Assembly: GCF_016495405.1 (NCBI RefSeq)
Contig: NZ_CP044522.1
Location: 1,860,001-1,924,000 of the forward strand
DNA from: Cobetia sp. cqz5-12
GTDB lineage: Bacteria > Pseudomonadota > Gammaproteobacteria > Pseudomonadales > Halomonadaceae
Direction of reading: 5' to 3'
DNA: 64,000 bases
The notes below the pieces were generated by a model. That model saw only the letters and a program-made list of their open reading frames with translations. It was not told the origin of the DNA and did no database searches. The position numbers were made by a program, and so were the translations under genes. Of this stretch, positions 1 through 9,064 are shown piece by piece (position 1 is the stretch's first letter; every line of letters begins with the position of its first letter).

Positions 1-28
1 TGTCGCATCGCGTACAAAGGGTTTTCAG

Positions 29-2179
29 GTGCCAAATCATTTTCGGGATAGCGCTGCAAGCACGCACAAGGGGCATTTCTCCTGCCTGATCTTCAGCCTG
101 ATGGCATTGCCGGGCACTTCGCTGGCGGCAGAGAGTGCCACCTCAAGCGAATCGCCAGTCACGAATTCGGTGATCGTGGTGACCGGGGAGCGTGAAGGTG
201 AAGTGGCGCCGGGCAGCTACCGCGCCGAGGCCTCGAGCCTGGCCAACAAGCAGTCGGTGGACTTTCTCGAGCAGGCACGCACCATCAATGTCGTGACCCA
301 GCAGGTCATGCATGATTTCAATCTGGATGACCTGGAAGAGGCGCTGCAGCCGGTCGCGGGTATCCAGCTGGGCAACACCCTCGGGGGCACCGAAGACGGC
401 TTCATCAAGCGAGGCTTCGGCAGCAACAGCGATGGTTCGATGCTGATCGATGGCATCCGTCAGCCACGCCGTACCTACACCACGGCGACCGTGGACCGCG
501 TCGAGGTGCTCAAGGGGCCGTCATCGCTCTTCCAGGGCCAGCAGAACCCCGGCGGCGTGATCAACATGGTCACCAAAAGTCCGCAGTACGAGACGCACAC
601 CGAGATCAGTGGCGAAGTCAGCTCCTTCGGCGGTGGCAATACCACCCTGGACACCACCGGCCCCATCGAGGACACCGGTCTGGCCTATCGCTTCATCCTG
701 TCGCATGAGGATGAAGACTCCTGGCGCGAGTACGGCAATGACCGTCGTACCACCATCGCTCCGTCACTGCGTTGGGAAGGCGAGCACAGCAGCGCCCAGA
801 TCAGCTACGAGTATCAGGACTACGAGCTGGATATCGATCGTGGCACCGTCTTCTACAACGGCAGCGCTGCCAACGTCACGCGTGGCACGCGTTTCGATGA
901 ATCCTGGAACCGTGTCTATGGCCATGACGAGTCCGTCAATGCCTGGTGGAAGCAGGAAGTCACCGACAACTGGGACATGAAGCTGACCTACGGCTGGACG
1001 CGTCGCCAGTACAGCGATGCGCGCGCCAACGTCACGAATGTCAGCGACAGCGGTGATGTGACCGTACGTGCCGAAGAGAACCAGGGCTATGATCGCAGCG
1101 AGCACTACACTGCGCTGGACGCCATGGGCGATGTCGAGATTGCGGGGCAGCGTCACCAGCTCGTCATCGGTGCCGATTACGAGACCACACGCGACTATCT
1201 GGATGAGCGCTATTTCGGCGACTCCGTCACGGTCTCCACCGTCACTGACGTGAACCACGGCCAGCTGGCCCAGGTGACCTCCGACGACATCAACACCTCG
1301 CGCAGCAATCGTCTCGATGAAAGCCAGGCCATCGGGGTCTATGTCAGCGACCGCTGGTATCTGACCGACAAGTGGATTCTGGGGCTTGGCGGGCGCTACA
1401 CCTGGTTTGATCAGCAAAGCGGTGAGGGCGAGGACTTCGTATCTGACCCCGATTACAGCGATGACCTGTTCCTGCCCTCCGCGAACCTGCTGTATCGCAT
1501 CGACGATGCCAGCTCTGCCTACATCAGCTACAGCGAATCCTTCGTGCCGAACGGCAGCGACAGTGACAGCGGCGAGAGCCTCGATCCTGAGCTCGGCAAG
1601 GGCTACGAGATCGGCTACAAGCGTCAGTGGAATCCGCGTCTGGCAACCTCCGTGGCGCTCTACCAGATCCGCAAGGAGAACGTTGCAGTCACTGACAATG
1701 GGGTGACTCGCACCATCGGTGAAGCCGGCTCGCAAGGCCTGGAATTCAGCCTCGAAGGTGCCCTGACGGATCGCACTTCCTTGCTGTTCAGCTATGCCTA
1801 CACCGATACCGAAGTGCTGGAGGATACCGAAGGCACCGAGGGCAATCGTCTGCCGAATGCGGCGCTCAACGCGGCCAGCCTCTATCTGGCACATGATCTG
1901 GCGATCGATCCGTCCTACGGCGAGTGGCGTGTCGGCGGTGGCGTGCGTTATGTCGGTGAGCGTGAAGGCGATGACGACAACAGCTTCTCGATGGATGCCT
2001 ACACCGTGGCAGATGCCTTCGTCGGCTGGCGTCATGACTTCTTCGGCCCGGACACCGAATTCAAGCTGAATGCGAAGAACCTGTTTGATACCGGCTACTA
2101 CTACGGTAGCGGCGGCGATACTCGCGTGCTGGTGGGTGACCCGATGGAAATTACCCTGTCAGCCAGCGTCGGTTGGTAA
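29..2179 (+). CDS. TonB-dependent siderophore receptor
   Basis: Outer-membrane receptor expected to import a ferric chelate using TonB energy. The 716-residue product has a long N-terminal export signal ending near residue 34 (SLAA), a possible TonB box at 47-53 (SVIVVTG) and a plug domain with RGF at 128-130 and VDRVEVLKGPSSLFQG at 155-170. The rest is a beta-barrel rich in aromatic and acidic residues that ends in Trp, as outer-membrane barrels usually do. The start is GTG at 29, with AAAGGG a few bases upstream. Only 28 nt of upstream DNA lie in the window, so its promoter cannot be judged. The substrate is not identifiable; catecholate or hydroxamate siderophores are both possible. Confidence 0.88.
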   Translation: MPNHFRDSAASTHKGHFSCLIFSLMALPGTSLAAESATSSESPVTNSVIVVTGEREGEVAPGSYRAEASSLANKQSVDFLEQARTINVVTQQVMHDFNLDDLEEALQPVAGIQLGNTLGGTEDGFIKRGFGSNSDGSMLIDGIRQPRRTYTTATVDRVEVLKGPSSLFQGQQNPGGVINMVTKSPQYETHTEISGEVSSFGGGNTTLDTTGPIEDTGLAYRFILSHEDEDSWREYGNDRRTTIAPSLRWEGEHSSAQISYEYQDYELDIDRGTVFYNGSAANVTRGTRFDESWNRVYGHDESVNAWWKQEVTDNWDMKLTYGWTRRQYSDARANVTNVSDSGDVTVRAEENQGYDRSEHYTALDAMGDVEIAGQRHQLVIGADYETTRDYLDERYFGDSVTVSTVTDVNHGQLAQVTSDDINTSRSNRLDESQAIGVYVSDRWYLTDKWILGLGGRYTWFDQQSGEGEDFVSDPDYSDDLFLPSANLLYRIDDASSAYISYSESFVPNGSDSDSGESLDPELGKGYEIGYKRQWNPRLATSVALYQIRKENVAVTDNGVTRTIGEAGSQGLEFSLEGALTDRTSLLFSYAYTDTEVLEDTEGTEGNRLPNAALNAASLYLAHDLAIDPSYGEWRVGGGVRYVGEREGDDDNSFSMDAYTVADAFVGWRHDFFGPDTEFKLNAKNLFDTGYYYGSGGDTRVLVGDPMEITLSASVGW

Positions 2180-2236
2180 GACGGCCTCCTCTGGCAGACT
2201 GACTCGCCAGGGGCGGCTAGACCCCAGAGTAATCCC

Positions 2237-2287
2237 GGCACATAGAGAGTCACGGCATATAGACAGTCACGACATACAGACAGGCAA
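2237..2287. repeat. Three imperfect 17-bp direct repeats
   Basis: Three contiguous 17-bp units start at 2237, 2254 and 2271 with consensus GGCAYATAGASAGTCAC. The third is the most diverged. They lie just after the receptor gene stop. No function is evident. Confidence 0.6.
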
Positions 2288-2390
2288 GACGGACGATCTT
2301 GGCCAGTTTCGGATGTCGGGTGATCTTGTCACCATCTGGTGATCAGGGCATAAGCTGGTGATCTGGTAACAGACTGTTGAGCAGGAAATA

Positions 2391-2420
2391 AAAAAGGGGC
2401 GCTCATCAGCGCCCCTTTTT
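2391..2420. terminator. Bidirectional intrinsic terminator
   Basis: Stem AAAAAGGGGCGCT / AGCGCCCCTTTTT with loop CATC. The A tract before and T tract after allow termination on both strands. It follows the receptor gene. The rest of the 2180-2639 gap holds the 17-bp repeats and the LysR gene leader, with no further gene seen. Confidence 0.85.
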
Positions 2421-2639
2421 GCATATGTTGTATAGCGCCCAAGACCCCCGCGCGCCACTCGTCGTCGGGGGAGACATTGTGATGAAAGCCTGCGCGGCCG
2501 CTGAAGCCGTCGATGCGGCTGGTAGACTACTGGCAAGACGCGCTGTGACTGACTGTCTTTGAGCGCGTGTCTTCGATTGACTGTCCTGGCGTGCTGCCTC
2601 TGTGTTCCTTCTCGACATCCCACCTGGCTGGAGAGCCCC

Positions 2640-3533
2640 ATGCTCGAGTCACTTCCCCTGGCCGATATTCGTGCCTTCGTCATGACGGCGGATCATGGCA
2701 GCTTCACCCGCGCCGCCGAGCAGTTGGGCGTGTCGCGGTCGCAGGTCTCCAAACAGGTGACTGCGCTTGAACAGGCCCTGGGCGTGTCGCTGATGCAGCG
2801 TTCGACACGCTCGTTGCGACTCACCGAGAGTGGTCATCTGCTGCATGCCCAGTGTCGCAGTGCGTTGGGCGACATTACCCAGATCGTGACGCTGGTACGT
2901 GAGGAGCGCAACGCCATGCGCGGGAGGCTGCGCATCAACAGCGTCGGCGGGCCGATCGGTGAGCGGCTACTGGCGCCCGCCGTGCATGCCTTCATGCAGA
3001 CATGGCCGCAAGTGCAGGTGGAGCTGGATTTCAGCAGTCATCGCGTGAATCTGATTCGTGACGATTTCGATATCGCGCTGCGCATGGGCGCCCTCGAGGA
3101 TGCCGATTTCATCGCGCGTCCGCTGCGGACATTGCCCTACGTGGTGGTGGCAAGTCCCGACTATCTCGCCCGCCATGGTGAACCAAACACGCCCGGTGAG
3201 CTGGTGGATCACCGCTGCCTGGTGGGCTCGATCTCGCGCTGGTCCTTTACCGCTCGCGGGACAGAGACGCGAGAGTTGCAGGTGGATGTCGGTGGCCAGC
3301 TTGAGTGCCGCAACGGGCATGTGCTGGTCAGTGGTGCCATTGCCGGCAACGGCATCATTCGCGTGCCAAGGCTCTACTGTGAATCCGCCCTTGCGCAAGG
3401 GGAGCTGCAGGAATTGCTGAGTGACTGGCAGCCGGCGGATGTACCGTTGTCATTGATCTATCATCGTGAGCGCCATCGTCCGCTGCGTACGGTGCGCTTG
3501 ATCGAGCATCTGCTGGAATGGTTCGCGAGATGA
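2640..3533 (+). CDS. LysR-family transcriptional regulator
   Basis: 297-residue LysR-type DNA-binding regulator. The winged helix-turn-helix lies at about 17-40 (FTRAAEQLGVSRSQVSKQV), followed by a LysR substrate-binding domain with the usual motif LIRDDFDIALRMG. ATG at 2640 was chosen over an upstream in-frame start because family members begin a few residues before LADIRAFV. It most resembles the CrgA/AaeR-like subgroup that often controls neighbouring oxidoreductases, but no obvious target is adjacent. The inducer is unknown. Confidence 0.9.
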   Translation: MLESLPLADIRAFVMTADHGSFTRAAEQLGVSRSQVSKQVTALEQALGVSLMQRSTRSLRLTESGHLLHAQCRSALGDITQIVTLVREERNAMRGRLRINSVGGPIGERLLAPAVHAFMQTWPQVQVELDFSSHRVNLIRDDFDIALRMGALEDADFIARPLRTLPYVVVASPDYLARHGEPNTPGELVDHRCLVGSISRWSFTARGTETRELQVDVGGQLECRNGHVLVSGAIAGNGIIRVPRLYCESALAQGELQELLSDWQPADVPLSLIYHRERHRPLRTVRLIEHLLEWFAR

Positions 3534-3883
3534 TATGCGCGCGTCTCTGAGCGCTGTATGACTCATGATGCAATACGAACAAGGCAAGGATTTGATGAAG
3601 AAACATTGAGACTCATCATTATTATCGCCTAATATTCACCAAGTACTTTTTATCACGTGCTTTCTATCAAGCCCTTTTTGGCAAGTGCAGGGTCTCGGAA
3701 GAGCTGTTCTTCAAAACGGAGATGAAGGCGCGAGCTTGCGAGGCGGATGTGAAACACAAATCTGAAAACGAACGAGAAATCTTCGTTCGTCATTCCGGGC
3801 TGATGCGACCCCATCTGGCGCATCGATCATGAGCCCCCTGATGACTCACGACCCGTGATAGGCAGATTGAACAGGGAGCCCCC
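3534..3883. other. 350-bp gene-free AT-richer gap
   Basis: No credible coding region on either strand. The gap is clearly more AT-rich than its flanks. It contains a Fur-box-like 19-mer at 3608-3626 and a short perfect hairpin ACGAACGA / TCGTTCGT at 3768-3790 without a T tract. It could hold the HD-GYP promoter or a small RNA. Confidence 0.5.
3608..3626 (+). promoter_or_regulatory. Candidate Fur box
   Basis: GAGACTCATCATTATTATC matches 14 of 19 positions of the classical Fur consensus GATAATGATAATCATTATC. It lies 258 bp upstream of the HD-GYP gene with no gene directly after it. Confidence 0.4.
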
Positions 3884-4585
3884 ATGAAAAATGCCCTGTG
3901 CACAACGAGAGTCGCGCCTGACGGTGATGTCGCCTTGCCGGATTACCTCTCAAAGCCGCCCCCCGGGGCGAAGTCGCTCGAACCCGGAGTTCTTGCCCTG
4001 GCGCGCCTCCTTCAACGTCACCATGGCGATACCCTGGCGCATTCCTGGCGGGTGGCGGGGCTGACGATATTTCTCTACGCAAGGCTGTTGCCGTCCGCTC
4101 AGCGCAAGGTGCCACTGCATGACCTGCATAGCGCGGCCTTGTTGCATGATATCGGCAAGGTCGGTATCTCGACGGAGCTTCTGAATGCCCCGCGTGCGCT
4201 CAGTGATGAGGAGCGCATCACGATGCGCGATCATGCCGGTCATGGCGGACGCCTGCTGTTTTCTCTACGCGGCCCCCTGAGAGCGCTGGCCAGCCAAGTG
4301 GCGATCACCCATCACGAGGGCTGGAATGGCAAGGGCTATCCTGCCGGGTCCGCCGGGGGGGCCTTGCCACTGCATTGTCAGGTGGCCGCAATGATGGATG
4401 TCTTCGATGCTCTGGCCTCGCCGCGCGCCTACAAGCCGGGCTGGTCGTTGAAGCGTCTGGTCGGATTGTTCAGCGAGGAAGCCGGCAAGCAGTTCGATCC
4501 TCGTCTGATTGCCCGCATGGCGCCGCTATGGACATCGCTGCACGCCGAACATCGGCGTTTGTATGAGCAGACAAGCCGACGCTGA
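3884..4585 (+). CDS. Stand-alone HD-GYP domain phosphodiesterase
   Basis: 233-residue cytoplasmic protein that probably hydrolyses cyclic-di-GMP. It consists of one HD-GYP domain with no receiver, GAF or membrane part. Visible signatures are the HD pair at 88-89 (LLHDIGKVGI), HHEGWNGKGYP at 143-153 containing the diagnostic GYP, and DVFDALASPRAYKP at 172-185. The ATG at 3884 follows GGGAGCCCCC. The leader is long and AT-rich. Active HD-GYP enzymes need about seven metal ligands, and most appear present, but activity is not proven. A diguanylate cyclase lies 20 kb away (24083). Confidence 0.85.
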   Translation: MKNALCTTRVAPDGDVALPDYLSKPPPGAKSLEPGVLALARLLQRHHGDTLAHSWRVAGLTIFLYARLLPSAQRKVPLHDLHSAALLHDIGKVGISTELLNAPRALSDEERITMRDHAGHGGRLLFSLRGPLRALASQVAITHHEGWNGKGYPAGSAGGALPLHCQVAAMMDVFDALASPRAYKPGWSLKRLVGLFSEEAGKQFDPRLIARMAPLWTSLHAEHRRLYEQTSRR

Positions 4586-4612
4586 GGCGGCGATGCCCGT
4601 TCACGAAACGTC

Positions 4613-4647
4613 AAAGCCCCCTGTCGAGAGTCTCGGCAGGGGGCTTT
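4613..4647. terminator. Bidirectional intrinsic terminator
   Basis: Stem AAAGCCCCCTGTCGAGA / TCGGCAGGGGGCTTT, with one bulge, between the convergent HD-GYP and DUF1989 genes. Confidence 0.85.
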
Positions 4648-4693
4648 GTTACATCAGTATTCGCTAAACGCGATCAGCGTGCCAAAAGCTGCC

Positions 4694-5563
4694 TCAGCAG
4701 CAGCGCTCACGCTTGATGGCGGCCCAGCCGGTAGTGGGGTGCTGGCGGCCGTGGTTACCGGCGTAAGCCGCGACCCTGGGCGACTCCCAGCCTGCGAGAA
4801 CGTCGCCTTCCAGCCGGTAGATCTCGACGCCGAGCGGGTTGCAGGTCTCGAGCGGATCACGCGCATCAGGGCCCCACAGGTCCACTGACAGATCGCCACC
4901 CGGGCAACAGGACATTGCGCACAGCAGATCTGTCTCGGCGAAGAACTCCAGATAATCGCCCTTGCGTGCCGGGCAGGCCTTCATGAAGTACTTGTCTTCA
5001 TTGTTGAGGCCGGTGCATTGGAAGATGTTGAGCACATCGTGGATATCAAATTCGGTCAGGCCCCAGGGTTCCACCGCGCGGACCAGATTGGAGTGGCAGT
5101 GGTGATCGAAGTCCTCGCCGGTCAGCAGGCGATTGACGTAAGGGTCGCAGCGCGTGCCCAGCAGGTCATGCACGCGACCACCTTCTGCATCGACGCCATA
5201 GTCGGCGAGGGTGTCATCGATGATGGTCGCCATCGGGCGCAGGTAGGGCAGAGTGGACCACAGGCGATCATAGGTGCTGACATGCGCGCGCTGCAGCTGG
5301 CGGGTGCGAGACGCCCACATGCGCTCACGCGGGTTGTGCAGGTTCCACATGTTGAAATCACCGACCTGTGAGCCCTCGGTGATCTTGATGCGCAGCACGT
5401 GGCCCGCCGGCACTTCCCACGCCAGGCCATCGCGCAGCGGCACGGTATGGGTCGCGACCAGGGTGCGCTCGGCCTTGCCTTCGGTGAGGCTGTCGTAGAA
5501 GTCGCGATCGACGTCCAGAATCGACCCCTTGCTGGCTTGATAGGCGGCAGGTACATCACTCAT
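4694..5563 (-). CDS. DUF1989 (urea carboxylase-associated) family protein
   Basis: 289-residue soluble protein with a DUF1989 domain, the family found beside urea carboxylase in many bacteria. Characteristic features are GSQVGDFNMWNL near residue 83, HCHSNLVRA near 155, the Cys-rich CAMSCCPGGDLSVD near 220 and GVEIYR near the end. The conserved His and Cys residues suggest a metal-binding cupin-like fold. ATG at 5563 has GGGAGT seven bases upstream. No urea amidolyase or allophanate hydrolase gene is nearby, so it stands alone. Biochemical role unknown. Confidence 0.8.
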   Translation of the reverse strand: MSDVPAAYQASKGSILDVDRDFYDSLTEGKAERTLVATHTVPLRDGLAWEVPAGHVLRIKITEGSQVGDFNMWNLHNPRERMWASRTRQLQRAHVSTYDRLWSTLPYLRPMATIIDDTLADYGVDAEGGRVHDLLGTRCDPYVNRLLTGEDFDHHCHSNLVRAVEPWGLTEFDIHDVLNIFQCTGLNNEDKYFMKACPARKGDYLEFFAETDLLCAMSCCPGGDLSVDLWGPDARDPLETCNPLGVEIYRLEGDVLAGWESPRVAAYAGNHGRQHPTTGWAAIKRERCC

Positions 5564-5717
5564 GACAGGACTCCCGGGGTTGTCAGGTCTGGTCTCTCAT
5601 TGAGGTTCGATGGCGGCATTGTCGGATAATGAAATCGAGCAAGGACGACGTCTACTGTCAGATTGCCACGTCAGGCGCTTCAGTACATTTTTCGGTGAAG
5701 ATGAAACCTTCGGGGGG

Positions 5718-5767
5718 ATGAAACAGAACTGGCGCAGGGATTTCTCCCTGCGCCAGTTCTGTTTCAT
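5718..5767. repeat. Perfect 23-bp inverted repeat with 4-nt loop
   Basis: Arms 5718-5740 and 5745-5767 are exact reverse complements (ATGAAACAGAACTGGCGCAG...) around TTTC. It lies after the stop of the arsenite pump gene on the minus strand and upstream of the DUF1989 gene. On the minus strand the descending arm ends in TTCTGTTTCAT, so it may act as a terminator, but the stem is longer than typical and lacks a clear T tract. Confidence 0.85.
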
Positions 5768-5824
5768 ACCTGAGTCCAATGTTGTCCTCAGGCCGATGGG
5801 GTTCTTGGCTGACAGCAGATCCGA

Positions 5825-7138
5825 TCAGCCGTTGAGCACGCCCAGCCAGGCCCACAGGCCGAGCAGGGCGGCGATCAGTACCGGCGGTGTCAGCACCAGG
5901 CCGACCTTCATGTACTGCCCCCAGCTGATGTGATGGCCTTTCTGATCGAGCACATGCAGCCACAGCAGTGTGGCAAGGCTGCCGATCGGGGTGAACTTGG
6001 GCCCCAGGTCATTGCCGATCACGTTGGCGTAGACCATCAGCTCACGCGTCGCGTCATTGACCTGCTGCGCGGTGAGGTGGTCGATGGCCAGCGCGCCGAT
6101 CAGCGTGGCCGGCATGTTGTTCATCACCGAGGCGGTGACGGCGGCCAGCACGCCGGTGCCGAGAGTGGCGACCAGCTCGCCCTGACTGGCAAGCCAGGCG
6201 AGGATGTCGCTGGCGTGATCGGTCAGGCCGGCATTGCCCAGCCCGTAGACCACCAGATACATGCCCACCGAGAACAGCACGATCTGCCACGGCGCACCGC
6301 GCAGTACCGGGCCGAGTTCGATCACGGCATCACCGCTGCTCAGCCAGCGGCCGGCGATGGCCAGCAGAACCAGCGCGGCGCTGCCGGTGACGACGGCGAG
6401 CGGGATGCCCAAGGGTGCGGTCACGAAGTAGGCCACCAGCAGCACGCCGAGCAGCGGGAAGGCCGCGCGGAATACCAGGGGGTCCTTGATGGCGCTCAAG
6501 GGTGCCTCGAGCTTCTCCAGCGCGTAGTGCGAGGGCAGCTCCTTGCGGAACATCAGCCACAGCACGATCAGCGTGGCGGCCAGCGCGATCAGGTCGACCG
6601 GCACCATCACGGCGGCGTAATGCGTGAAGGAGATGTCAAAGTAGTTGGCGCTGACGATGTTGACCAGATTCGAGATCACCAGCGGCAAGCTGGTGGAATC
6701 CGCCACGAACCCGGTGGCAATGATGAAGGCCAATGACGTCGCCGCCGAGAACTCCAGGCGCACCAGAATCGCGATTACGATCGGCGTCAGCAGCAGGGCG
6801 GCGCCATCATTGGCGAAGAAGGCCGCGATCACCGCGCCCAGCAGCACGATAAGCGGGAACAGCTTGCGCCCGTTGCCGCCGCCCCAGCGCGCGACATGCA
6901 GTGCGGCCCAGCTGAAGAAGCCCGCTTCATCGAGAATCAGCGAGATGATGATCAGCGCCACGAAGGTGAAGGTGGCGTCCCAGACGATATCCCAGACCAC
7001 CAGCACATCCGGTAGATTGACCACGCCGCAGGCCAGCGCGACCACGGCGCCGCCGAGGGCGCTGGTGCCGATGCCCAGCCCACGTGGCTGCCAGATCACC
7101 AGTGCCAGCGTGATGGCGAAGATTGCCAAGGCAAGCAT
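5825..7138 (-). CDS. arsB: Arsenite efflux pump ArsB
   Basis: 437-residue inner-membrane permease of the ArsB/NhaD superfamily that extrudes arsenite and antimonite. About 11-12 hydrophobic segments span the whole chain, with family sequences [13 protein letters not shown] and [11 protein letters not shown]. Length matches the 429-residue E. coli ArsB. ATG at 7138 was chosen because AAGGAG lies 7 nt upstream and the next residues [11 protein letters not shown] form the first membrane segment; an upstream in-frame start would add 38 polar residues. Last gene of the arsRCHB operon, 61 nt after arsH. Confidence 0.9.
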   Translation of the reverse strand: MLALAIFAITLALVIWQPRGLGIGTSALGGAVVALACGVVNLPDVLVVWDIVWDATFTFVALIIISLILDEAGFFSWAALHVARWGGGNGRKLFPLIVLLGAVIAAFFANDGAALLLTPIVIAILVRLEFSAATSLAFIIATGFVADSTSLPLVISNLVNIVSANYFDISFTHYAAVMVPVDLIALAATLIVLWLMFRKELPSHYALEKLEAPLSAIKDPLVFRAAFPLLGVLLVAYFVTAPLGIPLAVVTGSAALVLLAIAGRWLSSGDAVIELGPVLRGAPWQIVLFSVGMYLVVYGLGNAGLTDHASDILAWLASQGELVATLGTGVLAAVTASVMNNMPATLIGALAIDHLTAQQVNDATRELMVYANVIGNDLGPKFTPIGSLATLLWLHVLDQKGHHISWGQYMKVGLVLTPPVLIAALLGLWAWLGVLNG

Positions 7139-7199
7139 GACGTCTCCTTGTCGAGGGTGAAAAGTAAGTGAGAAGCCGCGTGTGCGACTGCGGGCTGCG

Positions 7200-7982
7200 T
7201 CAGATCGTGCTCTGATTGACGCGTCGGGAGACCTCTTCGGCGCTCTCGACACGCTCCGAGTAGCGCTCGGTCAGGTAGGCGCTGCGGTCGCGGTTCATCC
7301 AGGTGAACTTCATCAGCTCTTCACAGACATCGACGATGCGCAGATACAGCGGTGATAGGCGCATGCGGCCCTGCTCATCGAATTCATTGAAGGCCCTGGG
7401 CACGGATGACTGGTTGGGGATGGTCAGCATGCGCATCCAGCGGCCCAGAATGCGCATCTGGTTGACGCTGTTGAAGCTCTGGCTGCCGCCGCTGACCTGC
7501 AGGATGGCCAGCGTCTTGCCCTGGGTGGGCCGCACGCCGCCCAGTGACAGGGGAATCCAGTCGATCTGTGCCTTCATGATCGAGGTCATCGCGCCGTGGC
7601 GCTCCGGGCTCGCCCACAGCATGCCCTCGGACCACTGGGCCAGCTCGCGCAGCTCCTGCACCTTGGGGTGATCGGCCTCGCAGTCATCCGGCAATGGCAG
7701 GCCGGCCGGCGAGTACAGGCGCACCTCGGCACCGAAGGCGCGCAGCAGGCGCGCCGCTTCCTCGGCGGCAAAGCGCGAGAAGGAACGCTCACGCAGGGAG
7801 CCATAAAGCACCAGTATGCGCGGCGCATGACGTGGAGCATCCGGGCCGACCAGGCGGTCGATTTCCAGCGGTCGCCAGTGTTCGGCATCGATATTGGGCA
7901 GGTCGGCCAGTGCCGCTTTCATCGCGTCGGTCATGTTGTCTTCTGTCAGCAGGTGAGACGTGTCGGGAGTGTGTGCGTTCAT
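7200..7982 (-). CDS. arsH: ArsH, NADPH-dependent FMN reductase
   Basis: 260-residue flavoprotein of the ArsH family, known to oxidise trivalent organoarsenicals using NADPH/FMN. The flavodoxin-like fold shows the phosphate-binding [10 protein letters not shown] motif near residue 62, [14 protein letters not shown] near 122 and [11 protein letters not shown] near 160. It starts at ATG 7982, four bases after the arsC stop, so translation is probably coupled. Presence of arsH suggests the operon handles methylated or aromatic arsenicals as well as inorganic arsenic; this is inference from family work. Confidence 0.92.
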   Translation of the reverse strand: MNAHTPDTSHLLTEDNMTDAMKAALADLPNIDAEHWRPLEIDRLVGPDAPRHAPRILVLYGSLRERSFSRFAAEEAARLLRAFGAEVRLYSPAGLPLPDDCEADHPKVQELRELAQWSEGMLWASPERHGAMTSIMKAQIDWIPLSLGGVRPTQGKTLAILQVSGGSQSFNSVNQMRILGRWMRMLTIPNQSSVPRAFNEFDEQGRMRLSPLYLRIVDVCEELMKFTWMNRDRSAYLTERYSERVESAEEVSRRVNQSTI

Positions 7983-7985
7983 GAT

Positions 7986-8417
7986 TCAGGTCCTGGGGGC
8001 GTGGACGATGTCGCCGTCTTCCTTGGTGTATTGCGCGACCGGATTGTCCAGAAGCTTCAGTACCGTCTCCGATGGTCGGCACAGGCGCGTGGCCATGGGC
8101 GTCACGACGATGGGGCGGTTGATCAGGATCGGGTGGGCCATCATGGCGTCGATCAGCTCGGCATCGCTCATGGACGGGTCATCCAGATTGAGCTCGTCAT
8201 AGGGCGTACCCTTGCGGCGCAGCAGCGGGCGCGGGCCACCTCCCATGGCGGCAATCAGCGACTCCAGCCTCTCGCGCGTCGGCGGGGTGACCAGATACTC
8301 GATCACCTCCGGTGTCTCGCCGGAAGCCTTGAGCATGGCCAGCACATTGCGCGAGGTGCCGCAGGCCGGGTTGTGATAGATCGTGATCTTGCCGGAAGAA
8401 CGGTTGGAATCAGTCAT
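7986..8417 (-). CDS. arsC: Glutaredoxin-dependent arsenate reductase ArsC
   Basis: 143-residue enzyme that reduces arsenate to arsenite with glutathione and glutaredoxin. The active-site Cys is C19 in YHNPACGTSRN, and the substrate-binding arginines of the family are visible in ILINRPIVVTPMATRLCRPSE. Length fits the 141-residue E. coli R773 enzyme. ATG at 8417 has AGGAG upstream and overlaps the arsR stop by 8 nt, indicating coupling. Confidence 0.94.
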   Translation of the reverse strand: MTDSNRSSGKITIYHNPACGTSRNVLAMLKASGETPEVIEYLVTPPTRERLESLIAAMGGGPRPLLRRKGTPYDELNLDDPSMSDAELIDAMMAHPILINRPIVVTPMATRLCRPSETVLKLLDNPVAQYTKEDGDIVHAPRT

Positions 8418-8814
8418 CGTTGCGAGACTCCTGGGAAGCACAGGGGGTGGAGGAGACGCTGCAATCGGGCACGGTGAGCGAGGCCAGCAACGGGTCGCAG
8501 ACCACCGAGGAGCCGGCGCAGCAGTCGCGTACCAGAAACTGCACGGTGGCGAGCATGTGCTCGAGGTTGGCGCGATAGATCAGTGAACGGCCTTCGCGCT
8601 GGGAGTGAATCAGCCCCGCGCGGCTCAGTACGCCCAGATGGGTCGAGAGCGTGTTGTGCGGCACCTCGAGACGCCGCGCGATCTCGCCGGCAGGCAGGCC
8701 TTGTGGCTCATGGCGGACCAGAAGCCGAAACGTGTCCAGACGCGTGGCCTGGGACAGCGCCGCGAAGGTGTCCAGCGTGGCCTGCGGGTCGGGCAGGCTG
8801 TCGGAGTCATTCAT
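8410..8814 (-). CDS. arsR: ArsR arsenic-responsive repressor
   Basis: 134-residue ArsR/SmtB winged-helix repressor, first gene of the ars operon. The recognition helix lies in EIARRLEVPHNTLSTHLGVL. There is no CVC pair in the DNA-binding helix. Instead Cys residues cluster at the C-terminus (C98, C99, C106, then C118 and C125), similar to the Acidithiobacillus ferrooxidans ArsR type, whose As(III) site uses two adjacent Cys and one a few residues on. ATG at 8814 begins the family-like N-terminus; an upstream in-frame start would add 74 unrelated residues. Confidence 0.9.
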   Translation of the reverse strand: MNDSDSLPDPQATLDTFAALSQATRLDTFRLLVRHEPQGLPAGEIARRLEVPHNTLSTHLGVLSRAGLIHSQREGRSLIYRANLEHMLATVQFLVRDCCAGSSVVCDPLLASLTVPDCSVSSTPCASQESRNDD

Positions 8815-8828
8815 TTGATCTGTCCATA

Positions 8829-8844
8829 TGTCGAGACTTGTCGA
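8829..8844. promoter_or_regulatory. Candidate ars operator (TGTCGA direct repeat)
   Basis: TGTCGA occurs at 8829-8834 and 8839-8844, exactly 10 bp apart, 15-30 bp upstream of the arsR start. Spacing of one helical turn suggests a protein site, possibly ArsR. No matching family consensus is claimed. Confidence 0.35.
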
Positions 8845-9064
8845 AATGACGATGGTGCGATGATAGATCAGCTCGCCGCAGATGGGAAGATGCTCGGGGC
8901 GATGTCGGGAGATGGTGCCTGGAGGATGACGCAAGGGACGAATGCGAGCTTCACGCCTTTGGCCAGACTTGATTGTTTGCGGGACTCGCATTCCGGTCAG
9001 GCATTTGCCCAGCAGTATTGGTAGCATGTGCGCCATTGATTACCGGACAAGGGAAGATGGCGCG

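Noticed and set aside
764..2035. 423-aa open frame antisense to the first siderophore receptor
   Set aside because: It is the mirror of a real GC-rich gene, has no ribosome site and shows no family motif.
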